This document shows, one piece after another, positions 36,325-47,588 of a stretch of DNA of 64,000 nt (position 1 is its first letter; every line of letters starts with the position of its first letter). The stretch is from Pseudomonas graminis (GTDB taxonomy: Bacteria; Pseudomonadota; Gammaproteobacteria; Pseudomonadales; Pseudomonadaceae). Position numbers and translations under genes: made by a program. Under the pieces are notes generated by a model. The model saw only the letters and a list, made by a program, of their open reading frames with translations. It was not told the DNA's origin and searched no databases. Location of the stretch: contig NZ_CP053746.1 of NCBI RefSeq assembly GCF_013201545.1, forward strand, positions 1,155,001 through 1,219,000, in the 5' to 3' direction.

Positions 36325-39159
36325 ATGGCATTGAAATCCCCCGCGTTTCGTAAAAAATTTCCGTTGCTCGTAACCGGCAGTCTGCTGGCGATGCAACCCT
36401 TGGCCGTCCCGTACGTGGTTGCCGCCGAACAGTATGACTGCTCGGTGTCTGCAACAGGTGCATGGGATTGCTCCCCGAAAACCAACGCAGCCCAGTTGCC
36501 TCCGCGCCCCGTGCACGACGCCAACAGTGTTTCGTCCAACAGCAGCACGGCAGATGGCGCTCAGACGACCACCACCTCCGATGGCGAAGTCGTGCCCAAA
36601 ACGATGCTGGTCACCGAGGCCAAGGGCCGTGGCCTGAAGTCGCGCAGCGCCGATTACAGCCACCTGGACTGGGTGCCGCGCGAGAAGCTGACCGCAGCCC
36701 AACTGGCTGAGACCGGTCCGTATTGCTCGGGCGCCTATGTCGAACCGATCCGTCCGGGCATGGACGACAAGACGCCGAAGAGCGACGCACCGACTTTCAT
36801 CGGCGCCAAGGCTTCGCGTTATCAGCAGGAAGAACAGGTTGCGACCCTGGCAGGTGACGTTGTCCTGCGTCAGGGCAGCATGCAGGTAGAGGCTGACGAA
36901 GCCAGCCTGCATCAGGCCGAGAACCGTGGCGAGCTGAACGGCGATGTCCGTCTGCGCGACAACGGCGCCCTGATCGTCGGCGACCATGCTGAAGTTCAGC
37001 TCGACACCGGCGAAGCCAAAGTCGACAACGCCGAATACGTGCTGCACAAGAGCAACGTTCGCGGTAACGCGCTGTACGCTCGTCGTGCCGAGAACGCGAT
37101 CATCCGCTTGAAGGACGGCACGTACACCACGTGTGAACCGAACAGCAACGCGTGGACGGTGAAGGGCAATAACATCACCCTGAACCCGGCCACCGGCTTC
37201 GGTACGGCCACCAACGCCACACTGCGCGTTCATGACATCCCGATCCTGTACACGCCTTACATCTATTTCCCGATCGACGACCGTCGCCAGTCCGGCTTCC
37301 TGCCACCGACCATCGGCACGAGCACCGACACGGGCTTCTCGTTGCTCACTCCGTACTACTTCAACCTGGCGCCGAACTACGACGCCACGTTGTACCCGAC
37401 CTACATGGCCAAGCGCGGCATGTTGCTGGAAGGCGAGTTCCGCTACCTGACCAAGAGCAGCGAAGGTCAGTTCGGTGCGGCTTACTTGAATGACGACGAT
37501 GATGATCGCAAAGACCAGTCGGACTACAAAGACACTCGCTGGTTGATCAACTGGCAGGATCGCAGTGGTCTGGACTCGCGTCTGACCAGCAAGATCGACT
37601 ACACCAAGGTCAGTGATCCTTACTACTTCAAGGATCTGAAAAGCGGTCAGGAAGGTGTGAGCACCAGCGACTACCTGAACCAGCAAGGTGCGCTCTACTA
37701 TCGTGGTGACAGCTACACCGCGACGCTGAATGCGCAGCAGTATCAACTGACCACCGTGACTCAGATCACGCCATATGCTCGTCTTCCCCAGCTGACCTTG
37801 AACGGTACGTTGCCATATCGTCCTGAAGGCCTGAAGTTCGATTACGAGACAGAGTTGGTTCGCTTTGATCGAGATTTGAGAACGGGCAATTACATCGATG
37901 AAGACGGCGGCCCGTTGAATCCGGACGGCTCCATAGGTACAACTCGACTCGACAACAATATTTCTGGGCTTGCACGCGCAAACGGCGACCGCCTGAACCT
38001 TGCTCCATCGATCAGCTTGCCTCTGACTGCTAGCTACGGTTTTGTGACACCAAAGCTGAAATACGTTTACACCAAATACGATCTGGATCTCGATGGGAAG
38101 GGCAAAGATTATCTGGCTTCCAATGCCAATCTAACCTCGACAACTCGTGAGAACTTCGACAGCGGCGTTGACCGCGCGGTGCCGATCTTCAGCGTCGACA
38201 GCGGCTTGTACTTTGATCGCAACACCAACTGGTTCGGTAAAAACTACCGCCAGACTCTGGAACCTCGTGCGTACTATCTCTATGTTCCAGAGAAAGATCA
38301 GGGCGATATTCCGATCTTCGACAGTGGCGAAACCACCTTCAACTACAGCTCGCTGTTCCGCGACAACCGCTTCGTCGGCTCCGACCGCATCGGCGACGAA
38401 AACAAACTCTCGCTGGGCGTGACCAATCGCTGGATCGAAGACAACGGTTTCGAACGTCAGCGCGTGAGCATCGGCCAGGCGGTGTACTTCGCCGACCGCA
38501 AGGTGCAACTGCCAGGTATTGCTTTCGAAGACCGCAAGGACGCTCAGTCCGACGTGTCGCCGTATGCACTCGAATATGAGTACCGCTTCAACCGTGACTG
38601 GCGTGCAAACTCGGACTTCAACTGGGACCCGGACAGCCGCAGCACTCGCTCCGGCAGTGCAATGCTCCATTACCAGCCTGAAGACGAGCCGGGCAAGATC
38701 ATCAACGCCGGCTATCGCTATCGCAACGACCAGATCCGTTACGATCAGACAACCGGTAAATGGAGCGTAGGCGGAGGTGACTACGGGACACCGGGTACGC
38801 CCGGCTACATCAAGGACTACTACAAAATTCAGCAACATGACTTCTCGGTCATCTGGCCTGTGGTTCCGCAGTGGAGCGCAATTGCCCGCTGGCAGTTCGA
38901 CTACAACCGCGACCGCACCCTCGAAGCCTTTGGTGGTTTTGAATATGACAACTGCTGCTGGAAGCTACGTCTGATCAACCGGTACTGGGTCGACTATGAC
39001 GAGTCCAGCCAAGAGATACCGCAGAACGAAAAAGGCGACCACGGCGTCTTCCTACAAATCGTGTTGAAGGGACTTGGTGGCGTCGTTGGCCAAAAAGTTG
39101 AAAGCTTCCTCGACAAAGGCATCCAAGGTTATCGTGAACGTGAAGACCAAGCTTTCTGA
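36325..39159 (+). CDS. lptD: LPS-assembly protein LptD
   Basis: 944 residues. Outer-membrane LPS translocon partner of LptE. Signal peptide 1-34 ([18 protein letters not shown]). Pre-barrel cysteines C39 and C49 (QYDCSVS, WDCSP). OstA/LptA-like N-domain about 155-270, then a 26-strand barrel. DNCCWKLRL near the end has the vicinal cysteines that pair with the N-domain in LptD. Length is typical for Pseudomonas. A stretch around 37780-38150 uses rarer codons (AGA, ATA, CTA) than the flanks. First gene of the lptD-surA-pdxA-ksgA-apaGH operon. Confidence 0.95.
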   Translation: MALKSPAFRKKFPLLVTGSLLAMQPLAVPYVVAAEQYDCSVSATGAWDCSPKTNAAQLPPRPVHDANSVSSNSSTADGAQTTTTSDGEVVPKTMLVTEAKGRGLKSRSADYSHLDWVPREKLTAAQLAETGPYCSGAYVEPIRPGMDDKTPKSDAPTFIGAKASRYQQEEQVATLAGDVVLRQGSMQVEADEASLHQAENRGELNGDVRLRDNGALIVGDHAEVQLDTGEAKVDNAEYVLHKSNVRGNALYARRAENAIIRLKDGTYTTCEPNSNAWTVKGNNITLNPATGFGTATNATLRVHDIPILYTPYIYFPIDDRRQSGFLPPTIGTSTDTGFSLLTPYYFNLAPNYDATLYPTYMAKRGMLLEGEFRYLTKSSEGQFGAAYLNDDDDDRKDQSDYKDTRWLINWQDRSGLDSRLTSKIDYTKVSDPYYFKDLKSGQEGVSTSDYLNQQGALYYRGDSYTATLNAQQYQLTTVTQITPYARLPQLTLNGTLPYRPEGLKFDYETELVRFDRDLRTGNYIDEDGGPLNPDGSIGTTRLDNNISGLARANGDRLNLAPSISLPLTASYGFVTPKLKYVYTKYDLDLDGKGKDYLASNANLTSTTRENFDSGVDRAVPIFSVDSGLYFDRNTNWFGKNYRQTLEPRAYYLYVPEKDQGDIPIFDSGETTFNYSSLFRDNRFVGSDRIGDENKLSLGVTNRWIEDNGFERQRVSIGQAVYFADRKVQLPGIAFEDRKDAQSDVSPYALEYEYRFNRDWRANSDFNWDPDSRSTRSGSAMLHYQPEDEPGKIINAGYRYRNDQIRYDQTTGKWSVGGGDYGTPGTPGYIKDYYKIQQHDFSVIWPVVPQWSAIARWQFDYNRDRTLEAFGGFEYDNCCWKLRLINRYWVDYDESSQEIPQNEKGDHGVFLQIVLKGLGGVVGQKVESFLDKGIQGYREREDQAF

Positions 39160-40462
39160 TTGTCTGCGCCCGCTGATGCTGGGCGCGCTGCTTATCGGTT
39201 CTGTTGCGCACGCTGAAGTGCGCACCATCGACAAGGTAGTTGCCATCGTCGACAACGACGTGGTCATGCAAAGCCAGCTCGACCAGCGCACCCGTGAGGT
39301 TCAGCAAACCATCGCCAAGCGCGGGCAAGGCGTTCCGCCTGCCAGCGCTCTGGAATCACAGGTTCTGGATCGTCTGATCCTGGAAAACCTGCAGATCCAG
39401 ATCGGCGAACGCTCCGGCATTCGCATCAGCGATGAAGAGCTGAACCAGGCAGTTGCCACCATTGCTCAACGCAACAACATGAGTGTTGACCAGTTCAAGG
39501 CTGCACTGACCCACGACGGGCTGTCCTACACCAGCGCACGTGAGCAGATTCGCCGGGAAATGATCATCAGCCGTGTGCGTCAGCGCCGGGTTGCCGAGCG
39601 CATTCAGGTCTCGGAGCAGGAAGTGAAGAACTTCCTGGCTTCCGATCTGGGCAAAGCTCAGTTTTCTGAAGAATTTCACCTGGCCAACATTTTGATCCCG
39701 ACGCCGGACAGTGCGACGTCGGATCAAATTCAAGCTGCTGCAGCCAAAGCCAAGGACCTCTACGGCAAGCTGCAACAGGGTGCGAACTTCGAGCAGATGG
39801 CGATCGCGTCGTCGGCCAGTGAAAGTGCGCTGGACGGTGGTGACATGGGTTGGCGTAAAGCCGCTCAGCTACCGCCTCCGTTCGGCGACATGCTGTCGTC
39901 CATGCGCCCGGGCGAGGTCACCCCTCCTGCGCGTACGCCGGGCGGTTTCATCATCCTCAAGCTGTTGGAAAAACGCGGCGGCGAGACTCAGACCCAGATG
40001 CGCGACGAGGTTCACGTTCGTCACATCCTGATCAAGCCAAGCGAAATCCGTAGCCCAGCCGAGACCAAGCTGCTCGCGCAACGTATCTACGACCGCATCC
40101 AGAATGGCGAAGATTTCGGCGAACTGGCGAAGAGCTTTTCCGAAGACCCGGGTTCCGCGCTTAACGGCGGTGAGATGAACTGGGTTGACCCGCGCTCGCT
40201 GGTTCCGGAGTTCCGCGACGTTATGAATGAGACACCTCAGGGTGTCGTCTCCAAGCCGTTCGAGACCCAATTTGGCTGGCACGTTCTGGAAGTCCTCGGC
40301 CGTCGTTCGACTGACAGCACCAGTCAGGCGCGTGAACAACAGGCAATGACCGTACTGCGTAACCGCAAATACGACGAAGAACTGCAAACCTGGCTGCGTC
40401 AGATCCGTGATGAAGCCTACGTCGAGATCAAGCTCCCCGGAGCTGATCAGGCGGCCAAGTGA
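39140..40462 (+). CDS. surA: Periplasmic peptidyl-prolyl isomerase/chaperone SurA
   Basis: 440 residues. Chaperone for outer-membrane proteins including LptD. GTG start at 39140, 20 bp inside lptD, gives signal peptide [19 protein letters not shown]...AHA (about 1-25). SurA N-domain ([18 protein letters not shown]), first parvulin domain about 170-275 ([12 protein letters not shown]) and second about 285-385 ([18 protein letters not shown]). A GTG two codons upstream (39134) is an alternative start. Coupled to pdxA by a 4-bp overlap. Confidence 0.93.
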   Translation: MKTKLSDCLRPLMLGALLIGSVAHAEVRTIDKVVAIVDNDVVMQSQLDQRTREVQQTIAKRGQGVPPASALESQVLDRLILENLQIQIGERSGIRISDEELNQAVATIAQRNNMSVDQFKAALTHDGLSYTSAREQIRREMIISRVRQRRVAERIQVSEQEVKNFLASDLGKAQFSEEFHLANILIPTPDSATSDQIQAAAAKAKDLYGKLQQGANFEQMAIASSASESALDGGDMGWRKAAQLPPPFGDMLSSMRPGEVTPPARTPGGFIILKLLEKRGGETQTQMRDEVHVRHILIKPSEIRSPAETKLLAQRIYDRIQNGEDFGELAKSFSEDPGSALNGGEMNWVDPRSLVPEFRDVMNETPQGVVSKPFETQFGWHVLEVLGRRSTDSTSQAREQQAMTVLRNRKYDEELQTWLRQIRDEAYVEIKLPGADQAAK

Positions 40463-41448
40463 AACCCCAGCGTTTCGCCCTGACACCCGGCGAGCCCGCC
40501 GGCATTGGTCCTGACCTTTGCCTGTTGCTCGCCGCACAGTCCCAGCCCCATCCCCTGATTGCCATTACCAGCTGTGACCTGCTCACCGAGCGGGCCGCCC
40601 AGCTGGGCGTGGCCGTTAGCCTGATTTCCGTCACACCCGCCGCATGGCCTGATGTCCCCGCCCCCGCTGGCAGTCTGTATGTCTGGGACACGCCGGTTAA
40701 CGCGCCGGTAGTTGCCGGCCAGCTCGATAAAGCCAATGGCAGTTTCGTGCTCGAAACCCTGACCCGAGCCGGTCAGGGCTGCATGGACGGCCATTTCGCC
40801 GGCATGATCACAGCGCCGGTGCACAAGGGCGTGATCAACGACAGTGGCATCGCATTTTCCGGCCATACTGAGTTCCTTGCGGAGCTGACCCATACCGAAC
40901 AAGTGGTGATGATGCTTGCGACCGGTAATCTGCGCGTGGCGCTGGTGACCACTCATCTGCCCCTGCGTGACGTCGCCGACGCGATCACTGTTGAGCGGCT
41001 GGAGCGTGTGACGCGCATCCTGCACGCGGATCTGGTCAACAAATTCGGCATCGCCCGCCCGCGGATTCTGGTCTGTGGCCTAAACCCGCATGCCGGCGAG
41101 AGTGGCCACCTGGGCCGCGAAGAAATCGACATCATTGAACCTACTCTGGCGCGTCTGCGCAGCGAGGGGCTGGACTTATATGGCCCGCTGCCCGCCGACA
41201 CGCTCTTTACCCCCAAATATCTGGAGCACTGCGACGCGGTGCTGGCGATGTACCATGACCAAGGCCTGCCCGTGCTGAAGTACAAAGGCTTCGGCGCCGC
41301 CGTCAACATCACGCTGGGCCTGCCGATCATTCGCACCTCCGTGGATCACGGCACAGCGCTGGATCTGGCGGGCACCGGCAAGATCGACGCCGGCAGCCTC
41401 AGGGTCGCTCTGGAAACCGCCTATCAGATGGCCGAGACCCATTCATGA
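40459..41448 (+). CDS. pdxA: 4-hydroxythreonine-4-phosphate dehydrogenase
   Basis: 329 residues, GTG start overlapping the surA stop (GTGA). NAD-dependent step of pyridoxal phosphate synthesis. Family motifs [50 protein letters not shown] and [15 protein letters not shown] include the three metal-binding histidines. Overlaps ksgA by 4 bp. Confidence 0.95.
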   Translation: MKPQRFALTPGEPAGIGPDLCLLLAAQSQPHPLIAITSCDLLTERAAQLGVAVSLISVTPAAWPDVPAPAGSLYVWDTPVNAPVVAGQLDKANGSFVLETLTRAGQGCMDGHFAGMITAPVHKGVINDSGIAFSGHTEFLAELTHTEQVVMMLATGNLRVALVTTHLPLRDVADAITVERLERVTRILHADLVNKFGIARPRILVCGLNPHAGESGHLGREEIDIIEPTLARLRSEGLDLYGPLPADTLFTPKYLEHCDAVLAMYHDQGLPVLKYKGFGAAVNITLGLPIIRTSVDHGTALDLAGTGKIDAGSLRVALETAYQMAETHS

Positions 41449-42251
41449 ACGAGCAATTCCAACACAAGGCGCGCAAGCGTTTTGGCCAGAACTTCCTGCA
41501 CGATGCCGGCGTGATCGACAAGATCCTGCGCTCCATTCGTGCCAAGGCCGAAGACCGCATGCTGGAAATCGGCCCGGGGCAAGGCGCCCTGACCCAAGGC
41601 CTGCTGAACAGCGGCGCACAGCTGGACGTCGTGGAACTCGACAAAGACCTTGTGCCGATCCTCATGCATCAGTTCGGCAGCAAGCCGAATTTCAGCCTGC
41701 ATCAGGGTGACGCGCTGAAGTTCGACTTCACCAGCCTGAACGCCGCACCCAACAGCCTGCGTGTCGTCGGCAACCTGCCGTACAACATCTCGACGCCGCT
41801 GATTTTCCACCTGCTGCAGAACGCCTACCTGATCCGCGACATGCACTTCATGCTGCAGAAAGAAGTGGTCGAGCGTCTGGCGGCAGGCCCTGGCGGCGGT
41901 GATTGGGGTCGCCTGTCGATCATGGTTCAGTACCACTGCCGCGTGGAGCACCTGTTCAACGTCGGCCCGGGGGCATTCAATCCGCCGCCGAAAGTGGATT
42001 CGGCCATCGTTCGCCTGGTGCCCCATGAAACCCTGCCGCACCCGGCCAAGGATCACCGCGTGCTCGAACGCGTCGTCCGCGAAGCCTTCAACCAGCGCCG
42101 CAAGACACTGCGCAACACGCTGAAAGCCCTGCTGACCAGCGAAGAAATCACCGAAGCCGGTGTCGATGGCAGCCTGCGTCCGGAACAACTGGACCTCGCG
42201 GCGTTTGTTCGCCTGGCCGACATGCTCAGCGAAAAGCCTGTCGCCGCCTGA
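41445..42251 (+). CDS. rsmA: 16S rRNA (adenine1518/1519-N6) dimethyltransferase
   Basis: 268 residues (KsgA). Dimethylates the two adenines near the 3' end of 16S rRNA. SAM motif [19 protein letters not shown] (catalytic N-x-PY) and the start RFGQNFLHD are intact. ATG overlaps the pdxA stop. Standard operon position between pdxA and apaG. Confidence 0.96.
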   Translation: MNEQFQHKARKRFGQNFLHDAGVIDKILRSIRAKAEDRMLEIGPGQGALTQGLLNSGAQLDVVELDKDLVPILMHQFGSKPNFSLHQGDALKFDFTSLNAAPNSLRVVGNLPYNISTPLIFHLLQNAYLIRDMHFMLQKEVVERLAAGPGGGDWGRLSIMVQYHCRVEHLFNVGPGAFNPPPKVDSAIVRLVPHETLPHPAKDHRVLERVVREAFNQRRKTLRNTLKALLTSEEITEAGVDGSLRPEQLDLAAFVRLADMLSEKPVAA

Positions 42252-42368
42252 CCTTCTGGGGACATGTCCGGTCAAAGCCTCAGTGCTCGTTTATCCGTTA
42301 CATGTCCTAGACTGACTTTCAACCGGACCACTTCCGGCTTCTCCGCTTTCGCTTTTAAGGCCTCTTGC

Positions 42369-42749
42369 ATGTCTGATTCTCGTTACCAGGTCGACGTCAG
42401 CGTCGAGACCCGTTTCCTAGCAGAACAATCACAGCCTGAGCACAACCGCTTCGCCTTCGCTTACACCATCACCGTGCACAACAACGGCGAGCTGCCAGCC
42501 AAGTTGCTGTCGCGCCATTGGGTCATCACCGACGGCGACGGTCAGGTTGAAGAGGTTCGCGGCGACGGCGTCGTAGGTCAGCAACCGCTGATCCAGCCTG
42601 GGCAAAGTCACACCTACACCAGCGGCACCGTGATGACCACCAAGGTGGGCAATATGCAGGGCACTTATCAAATGCTCGCAGAAGACGGCAAGCGCTTTGA
42701 TGCTGTCATTGCACCATTCCGTCTGGCCGTACCGGGGGCGCTGCACTGA
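42369..42749 (+). CDS. apaG: Co2+/Mg2+ efflux-associated protein ApaG
   Basis: 126 residues. Fibronectin-type beta fold. [42 protein letters not shown] segment and [16 protein letters not shown] are family hallmarks. Start at 42369 chosen over 42264 because it gives the canonical N-terminus. Overlaps apaH by 1 bp. Precise function remains unclear. Confidence 0.94.
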   Translation: MSDSRYQVDVSVETRFLAEQSQPEHNRFAFAYTITVHNNGELPAKLLSRHWVITDGDGQVEEVRGDGVVGQQPLIQPGQSHTYTSGTVMTTKVGNMQGTYQMLAEDGKRFDAVIAPFRLAVPGALH

Positions 42750-43630
42750 TGGCAGTTTACGCAGTCGGTGACCTGCAGGGCTGCCTTGAGCCGCTGAAGT
42801 GCCTGCTCGAACGCGTGGCATTCGAGCCTGGCAAAGACACGCTCTGGCTGGTTGGCGACCTCGTCAACCGAGGCCCGCAGTCATTGGAAACCCTGCGTTA
42901 TCTCTACGCCATGCGCGACTCCATCGTCTGCGTGCTGGGCAATCATGACCTGCACTTGCTGGCGGCCGGTCGCAACATCGAGCGCCTGAAGAAAGGCGAC
43001 ACGCTGCGGGAAATCCTCGAAGCGCCAGACGCGGTCGTGCTGCTTGACTGGTTGCGCCAACAGAAGCTGATGCATTACGACGCCGAACGAGACATTGCAC
43101 TGGTGCATGCCGGAATCCCGCCGCAATGGACGCTGAAAAAGGCGCTGCGCTGCGCTGAAGAAGTAGAAGAGGCATTGCGCGATGACAATCGCTTCGAGCC
43201 CTTTCTCGACGGCATGTATGGCAACGAACCTGCCAAGTGGGACAAGGACTTGCAAGGCGTCACTCGGCTGCGGGTCATCACCAATTACTTCACGCGCATG
43301 CGTTTTTGCACCAGCGACGGCAAGCTCGATCTCAAAAGCAAGGAAGGACTCGACAGTGCGCCGGCGGGTTACGCGCCGTGGTTCAAGCACAAAGAGCGCA
43401 AAACCAAAGGCATGGGTATCATTTTTGGTCACTGGGCCGCACTTGAAGGCCGATGTGATGAGCCTGGCGTGTATGCACTGGATACGGGCTGTGTCTGGGG
43501 CGGCGCAATGACCCTGCTCAACGTCGACACCCGCGCGCTGATTCGCTGCGAATGCGACGAGCGCGGCAACGCAAAAGCACCCACCCCCGAGGCATCCCCT
43601 GTCAGCGAGCCGACGCCGCTGCAGCAGTAA
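42749..43630 (+). CDS. apaH: Diadenosine tetraphosphatase ApaH
   Basis: 293 residues. Symmetrical Ap4A hydrolase (gives two ADP). Metallophosphatase motifs [36 protein letters not shown] and [10 protein letters not shown] are present. The C-terminal Pro/Thr-rich tail (about 273-293) extends past the E. coli end. Translation overlaps apaG. Confidence 0.95.
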   Translation: MAVYAVGDLQGCLEPLKCLLERVAFEPGKDTLWLVGDLVNRGPQSLETLRYLYAMRDSIVCVLGNHDLHLLAAGRNIERLKKGDTLREILEAPDAVVLLDWLRQQKLMHYDAERDIALVHAGIPPQWTLKKALRCAEEVEEALRDDNRFEPFLDGMYGNEPAKWDKDLQGVTRLRVITNYFTRMRFCTSDGKLDLKSKEGLDSAPAGYAPWFKHKERKTKGMGIIFGHWAALEGRCDEPGVYALDTGCVWGGAMTLLNVDTRALIRCECDERGNAKAPTPEASPVSEPTPLQQ

Positions 43631-43684
43631 ACTCTCCCTACGTTCTCGACCGTTCGAGGACCCGACGGCCCAGGAGCCCGAGCC

Positions 43685-44005
43685 ATGACTGACTTCAAAC
43701 GCATTTCACCCGAACAAGTCCACGCCCTGCGCGAACAAGGCGCCGTGCTGGTGGACGTGCGTGACGCGCAAACCTACGCGACCCAGCACATTCCGGAATC
43801 GCATCACCTCGACAACCATTCCATCGCAGACTTCATCCGCCAGGCCGATCTAGACAAACCGCTGGTCGTTCTCTGCTACCACGGCAACTCCAGCCAGAGC
43901 GCAGCGGCCTATCTTGTAGGCCAGGGCTTCTCCGAGGTCTACAGCATGGATGGCGGTTTCGAGTTGTGGAAAGCCAAATTTCCAGACGAAACCGCGCAAG
44001 GCTGA
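43685..44005 (+). CDS. glpE: Thiosulfate sulfurtransferase GlpE
   Basis: 106 residues, single rhodanese domain. Active-site C64 in the six-residue loop [18 protein letters not shown] and [10 protein letters not shown] match GlpE. It is 54 bp past apaH, so likely the last gene of that operon. Followed by 287 bp without a gene. Confidence 0.93.
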   Translation: MTDFKRISPEQVHALREQGAVLVDVRDAQTYATQHIPESHHLDNHSIADFIRQADLDKPLVVLCYHGNSSQSAAAYLVGQGFSEVYSMDGGFELWKAKFPDETAQG

Positions 44006-44120
44006 TCGAAAAATATTTTTGCTGACCGCTATCCCGCGTCCTACGCGGGCTCGCGCCCTCATCTGACGAACGGGTATGCCCTGTTCATCCCCATTGCTTC
44101 TTTCTGTGCCCGAATCCGAA

Positions 44121-44128
44121 CTACTCTT
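44121..44128 (+). promoter_or_regulatory. Candidate sigma-S-type -10 upstream of prkA
   Basis: CTACTCTT matches seven of eight positions of a CTAYRCTT sigma-S box, 165 bp before prkA. No clear -35. A role in stress expression of prkA is inference from family behaviour. Confidence 0.28.
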
Positions 44129-44292
44129 AGCCTCAGGCCATCCGAATCAGGGGAGAGCCGGTACACCGGCGCGTGGGTCATCGGTCGCTACTTTTATGGT
44201 GTTTGGGGGGTAATGGCAGCTGCGTGATCGGCTTCCATCCAGCATCAACTGACGATCCGCCGCCGGCTCCACGTATCGAGCGAGGTGACGTC

Positions 44293-46215
44293 ATGAGTAT
44301 TTTTAGCCACTTCCAACAACGCTTTGAATCGACACGGCAGGAAGAGCTCTCGCTACAGGAGTATCTCGAGCTCTGCAAAACCGATCGCAGCGCATACGCT
44401 TCCGCCGCAGAACGTCTGCTAATGGCCATCGGTGAGCCTGAGCTGTTCGACACGTCGACCAATTCCAGGCTGTCCAGAATCTTCTCCAACAAGGTCATTC
44501 GGCGCTATCCCGCGTTCGAAGAATTCCACGGCATGGAAGACTGCATCGAGCAAATCGTCTCGTACTTCCGCCACGCCGCCCAGGGCCTTGAAGAGAAGAA
44601 ACAGATCCTTTACCTGCTCGGCCCTGTTGGCGGTGGTAAATCGTCCCTGGCTGAAAAACTCAAATCGCTGGTTGAAAAAGTACCGTTCTACGCCATCAAA
44701 GGGTCCCCGGTTTTCGAATCCCCTTTGGGCCTGTTCAAACCCACCGAAGACGGGACGATCCTCGAAGAGGACTACGGCATTCCGCGCCGGTACCTGAACA
44801 CCATCATGTCGCCATGGGCGACCAAACGACTGGCCGAGTTCGGTGGCGACATCAGTCAGTTCAAAGTCGTGAAGCTTTACCCTTCCATCCTCAACCAGAT
44901 CGCCGTCGCCAAAACCGAGCCCGGTGACGAGAACAACCAGGACATTTCGGCGCTGGTGGGTAAGGTCGATATCCGCAAGCTTGAGGAATACCCACAGAAC
45001 GACGCCGACGCTTACAGTTATTCGGGCGCGCTGTGCCGGGCCAACCAGGGCCTGATGGAATTCGTCGAGATGTTCAAGGCGCCGATCAAGGTGCTTCACC
45101 CGCTGCTGACCGCCACCCAGGAAGGTAACTACAACAGTACCGAAGGCCTGGGCGCGATCCCGTTCACCGGTATTTTGCTGGCCCACTCCAACGAATCGGA
45201 ATGGCACAGCTTCCGCAACAACAAGAATAACGAAGCCTTCATCGACCGGATCTACATCGTCAAGGTGCCGTACTGCCTGCGGGTCAATGACGAAATCAAG
45301 ATTTACGACAAATTGCTGTTCAACAGCTCCCTGTCCAAAGCCCACTGCGCGCCGGACACCCTGAAAATGCTTGCGCAGTTCACCGTCCTGTCGCGGCTTA
45401 AAGAGCCGGACAACTCCAACATCTATTCGAAGATGAGGGTCTACGACGGCGAGAACCTCAAGGACACAGACCCGAAAGCCAAGTCGATTCAGGAATACCG
45501 CGACAGCGCCGGCGTCGACGAAGGCATGAACGGCCTCTCTACACGGTTTGCGTTCAAGATCCTGTCGAAGGTCTTTAACTTCGATCCCCATGAGATCGCC
45601 GCCAACCCGGTTCACTTGCTGTACGTGCTGGAGCAGCAGATCGAGCAGGAGCAATTTCAGGCCGAAACCCGCGAGCGGTATCTGCGTTTCATCAAGGAAT
45701 ACCTGGCGCCGCGCTACATCGAGTTCATCGGCAAGGAAATCCAGACCGCCTACCTCGAGTCGTACAGCGAATACGGCCAGAACATCTTTGACCGCTACGT
45801 GCTGTACGCCGACTTCTGGATTCAGGACCAGGAGTACCGCGATCCGGAAACCGGCGAGATCCTCAACCGGGTGGCGTTGAACGAGGAGCTGGAGAAAATC
45901 GAGAAACCGGCTGGCATCAGCAACCCGAAAGACTTCCGCAACGAGATCGTCAACTTCGTGCTGCGTGCCCGCGCCAATAACAACGGCAAGAACCCAACCT
46001 GGCTGAGCTACGAGAAGCTGCGGGTGGTGATCGAGAAGAAAATGTTCTCGAACACCGAGGACTTGCTGCCGGTCATCAGTTTCAACGCCAAGGCCAGCAA
46101 AGAGGATCAGCAGAAGCACAACGACTTTGTCACACGAATGGTCGAGCGGGGCTACACCGATAAACAGGTAAGGCTTCTTTCCGAATGGTACCTACGGGTC
46201 CGGAAATCGCAGTAA
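44293..46215 (+). CDS. prkA: PrkA-type serine protein kinase (YeaG)
   Basis: 640 residues. AAA-type ATPase domain with Walker A GPVGGGKS (110-117), then the PrkA kinase-like C-domain. E. coli YeaG acts with YeaH in nitrogen starvation and stress. ORF is open to 44173, but MSIFSHFQQRFES after GAGGTGACGTC at 44293 is the family start. First of prkA-yeaH-spoVR, a stress unit conserved in Proteobacteria. Confidence 0.92.
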   Translation: MSIFSHFQQRFESTRQEELSLQEYLELCKTDRSAYASAAERLLMAIGEPELFDTSTNSRLSRIFSNKVIRRYPAFEEFHGMEDCIEQIVSYFRHAAQGLEEKKQILYLLGPVGGGKSSLAEKLKSLVEKVPFYAIKGSPVFESPLGLFKPTEDGTILEEDYGIPRRYLNTIMSPWATKRLAEFGGDISQFKVVKLYPSILNQIAVAKTEPGDENNQDISALVGKVDIRKLEEYPQNDADAYSYSGALCRANQGLMEFVEMFKAPIKVLHPLLTATQEGNYNSTEGLGAIPFTGILLAHSNESEWHSFRNNKNNEAFIDRIYIVKVPYCLRVNDEIKIYDKLLFNSSLSKAHCAPDTLKMLAQFTVLSRLKEPDNSNIYSKMRVYDGENLKDTDPKAKSIQEYRDSAGVDEGMNGLSTRFAFKILSKVFNFDPHEIAANPVHLLYVLEQQIEQEQFQAETRERYLRFIKEYLAPRYIEFIGKEIQTAYLESYSEYGQNIFDRYVLYADFWIQDQEYRDPETGEILNRVALNEELEKIEKPAGISNPKDFRNEIVNFVLRARANNNGKNPTWLSYEKLRVVIEKKMFSNTEDLLPVISFNAKASKEDQQKHNDFVTRMVERGYTDKQVRLLSEWYLRVRKSQ

Positions 46216-46219
46216 GGCA

Positions 46220-46301
46220 GCTGCAAGCGTCAAGCTACAAGCTGTAGGAAGAAAGCGCGTCAACCGCTTCTACTTGCAGCTTGCGGCTCACAACTTGAAG
46301 C
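46220..46301. repeat. Second heptamer palindrome in the prkA-yeaH gap
   Basis: Left arm heptamers gctgcaa, gcgtcaa, gctacaa, gctgtag (46220-46247). Right arm ttgcagc, ttgcggc, tcacaac, ttgaagc (46274-46301), which is its imperfect complement. Same unit structure as 4364-4434. It fills nearly all of the 101-bp gap inside the operon. Confidence 0.72.
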
Positions 46302-46316
46302 TCCCCGGAGGGGCCT

Positions 46317-47588
46317 ATGAGCTATGTGATCGACCGACGTCTCAATGGCAAGAACAAGAGCACGGTAAATCGGCAGCGCTTTCTTCGCCGTTACCGTGAC
46401 CACATCAAGAAAGCAGTAGAAGAAGCCGTCAGCCGGCGCTCTATTACTGACATGGAGCACGGCGAACAGATCAGTATTCCGGGGCGGGATATCGACGAGC
46501 CGGTCCTGCACCATGGTCGCGGCGGCAAGCAGACGGTGGTTCACCCGGGTAACAAGGAGTTCACCACCGGTGAGCACATCGCCCGTCCGCAAGGAGGCGG
46601 TGGTGGAAAAGGGCCTGGCAAGGCGGGCAACTCCGGCGAAGGCATGGATGAGTTCGTGTTCCAGATCACCCAGGAAGAATTCCTCGAATTCATGTTCGAG
46701 GACTTGGAGCTGCCCAACCTGGTCAAGCGCAACCTGAGCGGCACGGACACGTTCAAGACCGTTCGCGCAGGCATCAGTAATGAAGGCAATCCTTCACGCA
46801 TCAACATCATCCGCACACTGCGCTCGGCCCATGCGCGGCGTATTGCACTGTCCGGCAGCAGCAGGGCCAAGCTGCGGCAGGTGCAGGCTGAACTGGAACG
46901 CCTGAGGATCGAGGAGCCCGACAACTTCGGCGACATCCAGGAACTGGAAATCGAGGCCGCAAAACTTCAGGCGCGGATCCGTCGCGTCCCGTATCTGGAC
47001 ACCTTCGACCTCAAATACAACCTGCTGGTCAAACAGCCGAACCCCAGTTCCAAAGCCGTGATGTTCTGTCTGATGGACGTTTCCGGGTCGATGACCCAGG
47101 CGACCAAGGACATCGCCAAGCGCTTCTTCATCCTGCTGTATCTGTTTCTCAAGCGTAACTACGACAAGATCGAAGTCGTCTTCATCCGCCACCACACCAG
47201 CGCGCGGGAGGTCGACGAAGAGGAATTTTTCTATTCACGGGAAACTGGCGGCACCATCGTTTCCAGCGCATTGAAGCTGATGCAGGAGATCATGGCTGAA
47301 CGCTACCCCACCAACGAATGGAATATCTACGCAGCCCAAGCCTCGGACGGCGACAACTGGAACGATGACTCGCCTATTTGCCGCGACATCCTGATCAAAC
47401 AGATCATGCCTTTCGTGCAGTACTACACCTACGTCGAAATCACCCCGCGCGAACATCAGGCGCTGTGGTTCGAATACGAGCGCATCGGTGAAGCCTTCGC
47501 CGACACGTTCGCCCAGCAGCAGCTGGTCTCTGCCGGTGATATCTATCCGGTGTTCCGTGAACTCTTCCAGCGCAGGTTAGTGACATGA
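46317..47588 (+). CDS. yeaH: YeaH, DUF444 von Willebrand-A-type protein
   Basis: 423 residues. Central [12 protein letters not shown] linker at about 95-106 and a C-terminal vWA-like domain with a MIDAS-type D254-V-S-G-S (DVSGSMTQ). Partner of PrkA in the same operon. Overlaps spoVR by 4 bp, so translation is coupled. Molecular role unclear. Confidence 0.9.
   Translation: MSYVIDRRLNGKNKSTVNRQRFLRRYRDHIKKAVEEAVSRRSITDMEHGEQISIPGRDIDEPVLHHGRGGKQTVVHPGNKEFTTGEHIARPQGGGGGKGPGKAGNSGEGMDEFVFQITQEEFLEFMFEDLELPNLVKRNLSGTDTFKTVRAGISNEGNPSRINIIRTLRSAHARRIALSGSSRAKLRQVQAELERLRIEEPDNFGDIQELEIEAAKLQARIRRVPYLDTFDLKYNLLVKQPNPSSKAVMFCLMDVSGSMTQATKDIAKRFFILLYLFLKRNYDKIEVVFIRHHTSAREVDEEEFFYSRETGGTIVSSALKLMQEIMAERYPTNEWNIYAAQASDGDNWNDDSPICRDILIKQIMPFVQYYTYVEITPREHQALWFEYERIGEAFADTFAQQQLVSAGDIYPVFRELFQRRLVT

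Noticed and set aside
36232..37746. 504-codon minus-strand frame inside lptD
   Set aside because: Shadow of lptD caused by high GC; no recognisable motif and no ribosome-binding site.
44170..44230. Sigma-54 promoter before prkA
   Set aside because: TGGTGTTTGGGGGG has no GG-N10-GC pair at the right distance.
44419..46119. 566-codon minus-strand frame opposite prkA
   Set aside because: Antisense shadow of prkA; composition is that of reverse-complemented coding sequence.
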